DNA from: Dehalococcoidia bacterium
GTDB taxonomy: Bacteria; Chloroflexota; Dehalococcoidia; Dehalococcoidales; Fen-1064
Reading direction: 5' to 3'
Assembly (NCBI GenBank): GCA_030691775.1
Contig: JAUYDN010000101.1
Location: 1-8,151, forward strand
DNA: 8,151 nt
Positions 1 through 6,335 of the stretch are shown piece after piece (position 1 is the first letter of the stretch; each line of letters opens with the position of its first letter). The notes beneath the pieces are model-generated. The model saw only the letters and a program-made list of their open reading frames with translations, was not told the origin of the DNA and did not search any database. The position numbers and the translations under genes were made by a program.

Positions 1-180
1 CACTATGCCATACAGTCTGCAACGCTGAATGTCACTTCATCACGCCTCGATGACCTGAAAGATGTCCTTACAGCCTGGAAACGGGGACAGCATAAAGAGG
101 TCAGGCGCGCCTTGCAGGAGCGTGGAAGACGGCTGGGAGCAAGCGACCGCGCCCGCTTCCGGTGGCTGGCGAAAACGTAA
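1..180 (+). CDS. C-terminal end of an unidentified protein (5' truncated by window)
   Basis: Frame 1 is open from the window edge and ends with TAA at 178-180, giving 59 codons. The visible tail is highly charged and probably helical, with residues such as LDDLKDVLTAWKRGQHKEV and ending RFRWLAKT. It contains no Met and no plausible internal start, so the gene begins upstream of the window. I do not recognise the family. The reading is supported by an uninterrupted frame, sensible amino-acid composition and a stop just before the repeat element. A minus-strand frame over the same bases runs into the repeat and looks like a shadow. The gene is convergent with the lipoprotein gene further right. 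Confidence 0.55.
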   Translation, partial: HYAIQSATLNVTSSRLDDLKDVLTAWKRGQHKEVRRALQERGRRLGASDRARFRWLAKT

Positions 181-339
181 TCACCAAACCCATCACACCG
201 GTAATGAAACAACGGTCTAGTGTAGTGTCTCCGAAATAACTTGACAATTACACATGGAGTGTGGTGCCGCGGACGAAATATGAAAATGATGGTTGCAAAG
301 GGTGGGAAAGCAAGATGACTGCCAACTTGCACAAGGGAG

Positions 340-398
340 TTGAGAGGGGCGTCAGGCCCCTCTCAAAATAGTTCTTCCCCTTCTCTGCGGAGAAGGGG
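340..398. other. Two tandem perfect hairpins inside the MITE-like element
   Basis: Hairpin one has an 11-bp perfect stem (TTGAGAGGGGC at 340-350 with GCCCCTCTCAA at 356-366) and a 5-nt loop. Hairpin two has a 9-bp perfect stem (CCCCTTCTC at 377-385 with GAGAAGGGG at 390-398) and a TGCG loop. They lie between convergent genes and could stop transcription from either side. Neither is followed by a convincing T-tract, so terminator activity is a guess. Confidence 0.6.
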
Positions 399-408
399 CA
401 AGAGCCTG

Positions 409-427
409 CCCCGCACTTGATGCGGGG
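409..427. repeat. CTTGA-loop hairpin
   Basis: CCCCGCA at 409-415 pairs perfectly with TGCGGGG at 421-427 around a CTTGA loop. A hairpin with the identical loop but a different, fully compensated stem occurs at 8077-8097. This suggests a recurring structural unit shared by dispersed repeats of this genome. Confidence 0.55.
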
Positions 428-576
428 GGATGAGGCGCTGTGTAAGCACTGGCATCTTTTATTCAGAATTGTAAAGCTGTTATTGAGACACTCCACTAGA
501 CATTGTATTGTGCCTTAAACCCCAACCCTTCGGGGGTCGCCGTTTTATTTCACCACTAACGTTTTTCCCTGATAAC

Positions 577-2205
577 CTACCGCACGTACAGCACCGTAGT
601 CCCGCGTATAACGAGTCGCACGAAGGAATGGTATATCTTGCCATCAGGAGCGGTTTCACGTGCGAAAAAGGTCAGGTGAACAACATCACCGATTTCCGGC
701 TTACCCGTCCTGATATTGACGATGTCGTAGGTAGAAGCGACCTTATTGATAGCCGCCGGGTCGAAGGTGTATTTGAATTTCCCACCGCTCACAGTAAGAG
801 TGCCCTGTGAAACAGCGGAACCGGGAATAACGGCGCCGTAATGAACGACATCCGCCGTGGTCGTGCCGCTGATGGTAAACCCCTTAGCCGCGTCGAATGT
901 GAATTGCGCTGGTGTATTTAGTTTAAGTGTGGGTGCATCCGGAGGACGCTCTTTTTCAATCACGTAGAATTCGCCGCCGGTAGTTGGCAGACCGGGCATA
1001 TACCCTTTGTTCCTCTGCCATTCCCCTTCAATAAAGAACCGGTACACACCGGGCGTATCCAGTGTCCACCGGTCTTTACCGACAAAACTCCCGAAGCTAT
1101 CGGACGGTCCCCGGGTTGTCACCTCACGACCATCCGGGTATCTCAACGTAAACGTCACCGTGACTGGCAAGATGGGGTCAACCTGTGCCGCAGGAGCGAA
1201 CACGGTGCCTGTTTCGTAGACCATACCGATGCGCGTTCCCACCAGGAAGAACCTTGCCTTACTACCGGTGGGACCAATCAGGTCTTCTGTGCCCGGAGCG
1301 ATAATACGGTTGTTGTTGGTGCCTTTTGGTAAAATCGAACAGCTGGCGATGTAGCCCGCATACGCTGGAGCCCGGTCTTTGTTTCTCAGCACGACACCGC
1401 CAATCAGGCGGTAAATGTCCCCCGGCATATCACCGTTGTTACTCGCCCCGATTTGCCCGCCAAAGTTGTTCGGGGAAGTGTGCCAGTAAGGCGCCCGGAC
1501 TCCATACTCGCCGACGAGGAACCGTGACATAAAGCCGGGGCGCGGGGCGGCAGCGTAATAGTACGCCATATCGGTGATGTACTCCGGGAACAGGTGCGGC
1601 GAATAACCGTTGGATGTCTGGATGCGGAGATTGGTGGCGCCAATCGACTGTAACCGAGCGTCATAAGGAGCCGGACTGTTCTTAAGCTCGTAGGTCAACA
1701 CCGGAACAATCTTGTTGGCAGATTCCTGCTCGCTGGCGATAAGCAGGACGTCACCGGGCTGGTACGGGTAGTTGATATGCACCAGGTGGTCGGTGTACCC
1801 CTCGAAATTGGTCTCACCGCGGTCGACCAGCTTGCCGCCGGCTGAGAGCTTTTTGCCGCGGGCAACAATCGGACTATCTTCCGGATAAACCACACCCGCA
1901 TGACGCATACTGCTTACCCACAGGTGACCTTCCTGGTCGGTAAACTTTGCGAGAACGTGCGCGAAATATTCTCCCGGAGCATCCAGTACGAAAGTTTTAG
2001 TTCCCTGTGCGCTCCCATAAATGCCGGAAGGAGAAGCTTTACCGCTGTAAGAAATCGATTTCACATTCTTTGGGTCGGAGTTAACGTAGAGGTATGCCTT
2101 CACTTCAACGTCTGCCGGCACAGCCGGTGCAAAGCCGAAGTCGCGCCCGTAACGGCTACCCACCGGGTAAGAAATGCCCTGGAAAGTCGCCGTCGCCAGC
2201 GTCAT
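577..2205 (-). CDS. C-terminal half of an Ig-like-repeat surface protein, separated by an in-frame stop
   Basis: The 542 residues from the first ATG after the stop codon are beta-rich, with no signal peptide, no transmembrane anchor and no catalytic motif I recognise. Two segments resemble the end of the upstream half: residues about 70-112 (LDAPGEYFAHV...) and about 345-421 (YPDGREVTT...LDTPGVYRFFIEGEW...GGEFYVIEKER). A further beta-sandwich-like segment covers about 424-535. The frame is continuous with the upstream lipoprotein: TAG at 2218-2220 is followed by four sense codons and then this ATG. There is no Shine-Dalgarno sequence before the ATG, so independent translation is doubtful, and alone it would lack an export signal. 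Most probably it is the distal part of one roughly 975-residue lipoprotein. It ends at TAG (577-579), with further in-frame TAG and TGA codons within 30 nt. The function is unknown; adhesion or cell-surface binding is a guess. Confidence 0.75.
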   Translation of the reverse strand: MTLATATFQGISYPVGSRYGRDFGFAPAVPADVEVKAYLYVNSDPKNVKSISYSGKASPSGIYGSAQGTKTFVLDAPGEYFAHVLAKFTDQEGHLWVSSMRHAGVVYPEDSPIVARGKKLSAGGKLVDRGETNFEGYTDHLVHINYPYQPGDVLLIASEQESANKIVPVLTYELKNSPAPYDARLQSIGATNLRIQTSNGYSPHLFPEYITDMAYYYAAAPRPGFMSRFLVGEYGVRAPYWHTSPNNFGGQIGASNNGDMPGDIYRLIGGVVLRNKDRAPAYAGYIASCSILPKGTNNNRIIAPGTEDLIGPTGSKARFFLVGTRIGMVYETGTVFAPAAQVDPILPVTVTFTLRYPDGREVTTRGPSDSFGSFVGKDRWTLDTPGVYRFFIEGEWQRNKGYMPGLPTTGGEFYVIEKERPPDAPTLKLNTPAQFTFDAAKGFTISGTTTADVVHYGAVIPGSAVSQGTLTVSGGKFKYTFDPAAINKVASTYDIVNIRTGKPEIGDVVHLTFFARETAPDGKIYHSFVRLVIRGTTVLYVR

Positions 2206-2217
2206 GCGTTTGGCAAT

Positions 2218-2220
2218 CTA
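2218..2220 (-). other. In-frame amber (TAG) codon splitting one long reading frame
   Basis: The minus strand reads GGTYHF, TAG, IAKR, then MTLATATF, all in one frame from 3504 to 577. A single G-to-A transition in TGG (Trp) would create this TAG. A related segment further along the same frame reads GGEFYVIEKER and aligns without a gap, so the codon falls within a domain and not at a natural protein end. Confidence 0.8.
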
Positions 2221-3504
2221 GAAATGGTAGGTGCCGCCTCCCTCATAACGGTTCCCCCAGATATCCGCTATCCAGCCGGTGACCTTCACGGTGTAGTAAC
2301 CATAGGAGGGTGGCTTCCAGGTCGTGAAGGCGGAGCGGCGGGTGGTGGGGAAAATGCCAGTCTGCCCGGCAAATGGCGCTGTGCCTAAGTCCGTTGTTTT
2401 ACCATCGGGTCCGGTAATCTGAATGGAAAGCTCTCCCTTAGTGTAATCCCAGGGGATATTAGAGCGGGCTTCGATTGTATCGGCGGGGAACTGTGGCTCC
2501 AGGGAATAGGAAAGCTTGTTTCCCCGGTCATCGTATAACGGCAGGATAACATCGTCGGGGATGAGATTGCGGTTAGAAAGGGCAAAACGGTGCCTATCTT
2601 CATCGGCAACCACGCCGCGGTAACCATTCGAGTTATAGTTCCCCAATATTACCCAGGGGATTCTCGGCTGTATTCTGCTGGCATCCACCCACGCGCTACC
2701 GATATAACGCGCACTTGCCCTGATTGGCGGCGAATAGAGATGCGATTCCGTCGGTCTACCCTTGAAGAACGGACGGTAAGCAAAAGTTTCTCCGTTGAGA
2801 CTGTAGTAACGTTTATATGATACCACTCCGTAGTCGAGACGGAGGCGATAGATTCCCGGTGGCAGGTCATCCGGCAAGCGTGTCTTGATGTTGAACGTCG
2901 CCTGGCGGTACCCTTCGGTTTTTTCCGTTAGACGGAATGGCTGGGTTACCAGTTCATCCACAGGCGTGTGGAACCCGTAACCGAAACGGTTGGTCACCGC
3001 TCCCTGCACCCCACCCTCGATTGCCAGCCCGCCCGGAGTAAGCAGGGTGGACATTCTTTCATCGCTCGCCAGTCTCAGCCAGCCCTCAGAATCAAAGGTC
3101 CGCTCGGCGGTGACCAGCGCAACCAGCCCTTCCGGGGCTAACCCCAGGGATGCCAGCCCGGACATATGGTTGACCGAGACTTTTAGCTTGACGGTAATAT
3201 TCACCTGCTGTCCCGGTTCCCAGGAAGACGGGCTGACGGTTACCTCCGAATACCAGTCACCATATTCGGTGTAGCCGCTTGATGTGAAATGCAGTCCGTC
3301 TGCGGATGTTGATACGGTATCTGTATTAGAGTCGGTACTGACAGATTGACCCCCGACCGGAGTTGACACTGACATAGAAACGGGGGTCCCGGGTATTTCA
3401 GCTACGCTTGACGGGGAAGAAGAGTTCTGCGTTGTGATAGAACATCCGGAGAGCACCAGGAGCGAAATTACGAACGTGAAAATTCTTAAATTACAAGCCG
3501 GCAT
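2218..3504 (-). CDS. Secreted lipoprotein with Ig-like C-terminal module (N-terminal half of a broken gene)
   Basis: The start is the ATG at 3504-3502, giving 428 residues. Residues 1-20 form a lipoprotein signal peptide: a short basic N-terminus, the hydrophobic run FVISLLVL, then lipobox LSGC with the lipidated Cys at 21. A Ser/Thr/Pro-rich linker (about 22-70) follows, typical of a tether, then beta-rich extracellular domains. The last about 70 residues (TGPDGKTTDL...PPSYGYYTVKVTGW...GGTYHF) form an Ig-like repeat that also occurs in the downstream half. The frame is open upstream to about 4101, but that extension overlaps the kinase gene and lacks a signal peptide, so the lipobox start is preferred. 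A GAGGGGGG stretch at 3523-3516 lies 11 nt before the ATG and could be the ribosome binding site. The protein stops at TAG inside the last strand of its Ig-like module, where the sister repeat has a hydrophobic residue. The gene is divergent from the kinase and shares its control region. Function not recognised. Confidence 0.85.
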   Translation of the reverse strand: MPACNLRIFTFVISLLVLSGCSITTQNSSSPSSVAEIPGTPVSMSVSTPVGGQSVSTDSNTDTVSTSADGLHFTSSGYTEYGDWYSEVTVSPSSWEPGQQVNITVKLKVSVNHMSGLASLGLAPEGLVALVTAERTFDSEGWLRLASDERMSTLLTPGGLAIEGGVQGAVTNRFGYGFHTPVDELVTQPFRLTEKTEGYRQATFNIKTRLPDDLPPGIYRLRLDYGVVSYKRYYSLNGETFAYRPFFKGRPTESHLYSPPIRASARYIGSAWVDASRIQPRIPWVILGNYNSNGYRGVVADEDRHRFALSNRNLIPDDVILPLYDDRGNKLSYSLEPQFPADTIEARSNIPWDYTKGELSIQITGPDGKTTDLGTAPFAGQTGIFPTTRRSAFTTWKPPSYGYYTVKVTGWIADIWGNRYEGGGTYHF

Positions 3505-3515
3505 TCTTTCTCTAT

Positions 3516-3538
3516 CCCCCCTCGCATAATTGCATGCG
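3516..3538 (-). promoter_or_regulatory. Leader dyad abutting the lipoprotein ribosome binding site
   Basis: CGCAT at 3523-3527 and ATGCG at 3534-3538 form a perfect 5-bp inverted repeat with a 6-nt spacer. On the minus strand the second arm runs directly into GAGGGGGG (3523-3516), the likely Shine-Dalgarno site. It could be an mRNA hairpin next to the ribosome binding site or a protein-binding dyad. The same CGCAT...ATGCG arms occur in the kinase promoter at 3703-3716. Confidence 0.4.
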
Positions 3539-3545
3539 ACTTTTT

Positions 3546-3579
3546 CATGTAGTGGGAGTGAAGTCAGTCCCGTTACATG
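3546..3579. promoter_or_regulatory. Long imperfect inverted repeat in the divergent intergenic region
   Basis: The arms CATGTAGTGGGA (3546-3557) and TCCCGTTACATG (3568-3579) are complementary at 10 of 12 positions, with the two mismatches adjacent, around a 10-nt centre. It is either an operator for the adjacent response regulator or a leader hairpin in the lipoprotein transcript (6 bp, 2x2 internal loop, 4 bp). The sequence alone does not decide. Confidence 0.45.
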
Positions 3580-3697
3580 CCTGCTTGATGTCGTTCGTAT
3601 TGTACATCTTTTCTGGCGGTTATGAAACACGGACGGTGTAAAATATCTGTAAAAAGTCAGTGCAGGTTGCCGGGAGATACCGAACCAGTACACGACC

Positions 3698-3726
3698 TTG
3701 CACGCATTCACATGCGATGATACAAT
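3698..3726 (+). promoter_or_regulatory. Sigma-70-like promoter for the kinase-regulator operon
   Basis: TTGCAC (3698-3703) and TACAAT (3721-3726) are separated by exactly 17 bp. Transcription would start near 3733, leaving a short leader before the ATG at 3761. The spacer contains the inverted repeat CGCAT-TCAC-ATGCG (3703-3716), well placed to be an operator. The TTG at 3698 could be mistaken for a start codon but is better read as part of the -35 element. Confidence 0.55.
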
Positions 3727-3760
3727 ACGTCTGCGGAGCTTAAGGAAGGTGCTCCGGAAA

Positions 3761-5611
3761 ATGCGCCCCGGAGTCAGTATCCAGCAACGGATAAAACTGC
3801 TGACCAACCTCAGCATCCTGGTCTGGGTCAGCATCCTGAACGCGATTGGTAAAGCAACCCGCAACTGGTTGCTCAGCCTTCTCCTTCGCGTACCTCCTGA
3901 CCTGGCAAAGCGGGCCGGACGGGTGGGCAACGCATACCAGCTCATACAGGAACAGCTCGGTGAAACTTTACAACTGGTAGAGCAACGGGATATACAGCTC
4001 GATGAATCACGGGACCAGCTAAAAAAATCAAGGGATTTACTGCAAAACACGATTGATAGCCTCGATGAAGAGTTGGTGGTGCTCGACCACCACTTGCGCA
4101 TTACTCAGGCTAATCGAAAGCTACGCGCCAAGCTAAAGGACAAAGAAATTACAGGGCTTCACTGCTATGAGGTGAGCCACGGATTAGACCACCCTTGCCG
4201 TCCTCCTTGCGCCTGCCCCCTCACTCAGGTCTGGGAGACGGGACAATACGCCGGAGTTATCCACACCCACGAGACGGTACAGGGAAACCACCACAAAGCC
4301 CGTTTCGTCGAAGTGAGTGCCTGGCCGATATTCGATGCCGCCGGCAGGATTATCCAGGTGGTGGAACTTGCGCGTGACATTACCGAAAACAAGGAACAGG
4401 AGAACCGGATTCTGGAAGCCAACCAGTACCTCCTCGCGCTGAATGCCATCGGTGACGTGGTGAGCCAGACGCTTAATCTGGACTCCATTCTCAACGCGGC
4501 GCTCGATAAAACTCTGGAGCTAATCAAAGCGGACGCGGGTAACGTTCTCCTGATCGATGAAAAGACACATACCGTGTCGTGCGCCGTCCAACGCGGACTT
4601 CCAGAGCACTTTTTCCATACAAAGGGTGGAATCATACCTGATAATGACACTGCCAGGAAGTTGATTGAGCAAGGCGAGACGCTGGTGGTAGATGACATCG
4701 ATAAAAATCCCGCATCAACTGGCTGGTTGATTACTGGAGACGGCTTAAAGGCTTTTATCGGAGTTCCTCTGAAATCAAAGAAAAAAGTGGTCGGTGTTTT
4801 GAACATCGCCGGTCGTAACTCGCGCCTGTTTTCCAGGCAGGATATACACCTGCTGTCAGCCATCGGCAGTACGCTCGGGATTGCCATCGAGAACGCACGA
4901 CTATACCAGGATGTAAGGCTCAAAGAAGAAACCAGGACAGAACTACTACGGCGGGTGATTTCAGCTCAGGAGGATGAACGCCGCAGGGTAGCACGTGAAC
5001 TTCATGACGTAACCAGCCAGGCACTGGCAACAGTCGCTGTTCGTCTTGAAGCAATCGCTAATGCCCCCGGGGCAACCGCCCGCAACACCGAAAACCAGTT
5101 CCAGGACATCAGGACGCTCCTGGCAACGACGTCGAAAGAAGTGCACGGGTTGATATATGACCTGAGACCTCCATTACTTGATGACCTCGGTTTACCCGCC
5201 GCTTTACAATCCTGCGCGCAGAGAACCCTGGCTGCGACTGGAGTACAAGTACATTTTGAAGTTGCCGGCCGGGAAAAGGTCGTCCCTCAAGAAGTGGCAA
5301 TAACCGTTTTCCGTATCGGCCAGGAAGCCATTACTAACATCGCACGACACGCGAAGGCGGAGAGCGCTTACATCAGTCTTGAGTTCAGGGATAAAGGCAT
5401 ATCGGTTCAAATCGAAGATGATGGCATCGGCTTCGATACAACGAAACCTTCAAGCCCCTCGTCAGGTCCCGAAGCGGGTATCGGTATACTCGGTATGAAA
5501 GAACGTGCCAGCCTGCTCGGGGGTACGGTAAACATCGAAAGCAAACCGGGCAATGGAACGAGAATAAACGCAGAAATCCCCGTTATCTGGAAGGAGGGTG
5601 TTGGTGAATAA
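3761..5611 (+). CDS. PAS-GAF sensor histidine kinase (NarX/HisKA_3 type)
   Basis: A 616-residue sensor kinase that should autophosphorylate on His and pass phosphate to the regulator encoded next. Order of parts: a hydrophobic stretch at about 11-45 that may hold the protein at the membrane, with no periplasmic domain; a coiled coil at about 55-100; a PAS domain at about 95-210 ending in ELARDITE; a GAF domain at about 238-382; a HisKA_3 dimerisation helix with phospho-acceptor His415 in ARELHD; and a HATPase domain. The HATPase has an N box around Asn526 (QEAITN), a G1 box DDGIGFD at 553-559 and a G2 box GIGILGM at 573-579. HDVTSQ supplies the HDxxxQ motif linked in this family to phosphatase activity, so it may be bifunctional. 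The PAS domain carries four close cysteines (135, 146, 150, 152). ATG 3761 is chosen because it follows AAGGAAGG (3742-3749) and the predicted promoter; a TTG start at 3698 would add 21 residues and coincide with the -35 box. The signal sensed is unknown. Confidence 0.93.
   Translation: MRPGVSIQQRIKLLTNLSILVWVSILNAIGKATRNWLLSLLLRVPPDLAKRAGRVGNAYQLIQEQLGETLQLVEQRDIQLDESRDQLKKSRDLLQNTIDSLDEELVVLDHHLRITQANRKLRAKLKDKEITGLHCYEVSHGLDHPCRPPCACPLTQVWETGQYAGVIHTHETVQGNHHKARFVEVSAWPIFDAAGRIIQVVELARDITENKEQENRILEANQYLLALNAIGDVVSQTLNLDSILNAALDKTLELIKADAGNVLLIDEKTHTVSCAVQRGLPEHFFHTKGGIIPDNDTARKLIEQGETLVVDDIDKNPASTGWLITGDGLKAFIGVPLKSKKKVVGVLNIAGRNSRLFSRQDIHLLSAIGSTLGIAIENARLYQDVRLKEETRTELLRRVISAQEDERRRVARELHDVTSQALATVAVRLEAIANAPGATARNTENQFQDIRTLLATTSKEVHGLIYDLRPPLLDDLGLPAALQSCAQRTLAATGVQVHFEVAGREKVVPQEVAITVFRIGQEAITNIARHAKAESAYISLEFRDKGISVQIEDDGIGFDTTKPSSPSSGPEAGIGILGMKERASLLGGTVNIESKPGNGTRINAEIPVIWKEGVGE
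5591..5597 (+). promoter_or_regulatory. Shine-Dalgarno AAGGAGG setting the regulator start
   Basis: AAGGAGG lies 6 nt before GTG at 5604. Three alternative starts sit in tandem (GTG 5598, TTG 5601, GTG 5604). Only the last has proper spacing, since the first directly abuts the site. The site lies inside the kinase coding sequence, which fits translational coupling. Confidence 0.8.
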
Positions 5612-6263
5612 AATCAGGGTGTTAATAGTCGACGACCATGCCATGTTCCGGCAGGGAATCTGCGCTTTGCTCAAAAGCTGTGATGACATCGAGATTGTCG
5701 GAGAAGCCAGCGACGGCAAGGAAGCAATTGAAAAGGTACAACAACTTGTGCCTCATGTGGTGCTGATGGATATCGGTATGCCAGGTATGGGTGGGCTCGA
5801 AGCCACGCGTCGCATCCACAAAGAGTCTCCAGGCTCTAAAGTGGTCGCGCTCACCCAGCACGAGGACCGGGAATACGTGCTCTCGCTTTTCCGGGCTGGA
5901 GCACGGGGTTATATCCCCAAGACAGCCACAACTTCCGAACTTGCGTCCGGAATCCGGGCTGTACATAAAGGAGATTCTTTCATTCATCCTTCGGTCGCCA
6001 CGACTTTCGTCGAAGAGTATTTGATGCGGGCTGGAGATGTTAAAGATGAATACGAACGGTTGACCGACCGGGAAAGGGAGATTCTCCAGCTTATCGCTGA
6101 AGGTCATACCAATAAAGTCATCGCTGAAAGGCTTTTTATCAGTGTCAAGACGGTCCTCCGGCATAGAGAAGGCATCATGGAGAAACTCGGCTTCCGCAAC
6201 CGTACCGAGTTGATAAAATATGCCATCAGTAAGGGACTGATCGAGATGCCGCTCAAACCGTAA
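5604..6263 (+). CDS. NarL/FixJ-family response regulator (REC + LuxR-type HTH)
   Basis: A 219-residue DNA-binding regulator and the presumed partner of the kinase, whose last 8 nt it overlaps. The receiver domain (about 1-120) has the acidic pair Asp10-Asp11, phospho-acceptor Asp56 in VVLMDIGMP, the switch residue Thr84 (VALTQHED) and Lys106 in GYIPK. The LuxR-type helix-turn-helix (about 152-214) shows LTDREREILQLIAEG, then VIAERLFISVKTVLRHREGI and MEKLGF. At the recognition helix, TVLRHR replaces the common TVExH pattern, a modest variation. Length is typical of the family. Phosphorylation would promote dimerisation and binding to inverted repeats; the dyads in the 3505-3760 intergenic region are natural candidate sites. 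The GTG start at 5604 is chosen from the Shine-Dalgarno spacing; the longer GTG at 5598 would add two residues. Confidence 0.93.
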   Translation: MNKIRVLIVDDHAMFRQGICALLKSCDDIEIVGEASDGKEAIEKVQQLVPHVVLMDIGMPGMGGLEATRRIHKESPGSKVVALTQHEDREYVLSLFRAGARGYIPKTATTSELASGIRAVHKGDSFIHPSVATTFVEEYLMRAGDVKDEYERLTDREREILQLIAEGHTNKVIAERLFISVKTVLRHREGIMEKLGFRNRTELIKYAISKGLIEMPLKP

Positions 6264-6335
6264 AGGGGATTAGTAACAGGCTTCCAGCAGTCACAGGAAC
6301 AATATCTAAAGGCTGAAAGCTGACGAGGCACAGCA

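Larger units (their letters stand above)
218..499 (+). mobile_element. MITE-like non-coding element, complete copy
   Basis: The left end begins TAGTGTAGTGTCTC and the reverse complement of the right end begins TAGTGGAGTGTCTC. The similarity continues inward through AATAAC and ACAATT on both sides, giving imperfect terminal inverted repeats of about 34 bp with small compensating indels. The 282-bp interior has no credible gene but has three successive hairpins. Both ends carry TA. Together with the lack of any transposase this fits a Tc1/mariner-IS630-type MITE with a TA target duplication, but the family assignment is inference. If TA is the duplication, the empty site would read GTCTAGAC, a palindrome. 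The element sits between two convergent genes. A second copy, over 90% identical by eye across about 174 bp, lies at 7836-8010. Confidence 0.7.

Noticed and set aside
241..268. TTGACA in the MITE-like element as an outward promoter
   Set aside because: No acceptable -10 hexamer occurs at 16-18 bp, so the -35 match alone is not enough.
248..496. Minus-strand 82-codon frame inside the MITE-like element
   Set aside because: It is made entirely of the repeat, including its inverted ends and hairpins, and has no protein-like features; the equivalent frame in copy two differs.
519..537. Terminator after the lipoprotein gene (ACCCC/GGGGT stem)
   Set aside because: Only 5 bp with a 9-nt loop and competing pairings; no convincing T-tract on the minus strand.
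577..579. Genome-wide recoding of TAG as an amino acid
   Set aside because: TAG also ends the long frame here and is followed by TAG and TGA within 30 nt, which looks like a normal stop region.
3599..3604. TACAAT on the minus strand as -10 for the lipoprotein gene
   Set aside because: The -35 position has only TTTCAT at 17 bp; possible but too weak to call.
3505..4101. Minus-strand frame extension of the lipoprotein up to 4101
   Set aside because: It overlaps the kinase coding region antisense, has cysteine/arginine-rich low-quality composition, and would bury the signal peptide and lipobox that start at 3504.
4225..4923. Long antisense frame over the kinase gene
   Set aside because: It is a shadow of the strong plus-strand coding sequence, with Ser/Arg-rich composition and no domain.
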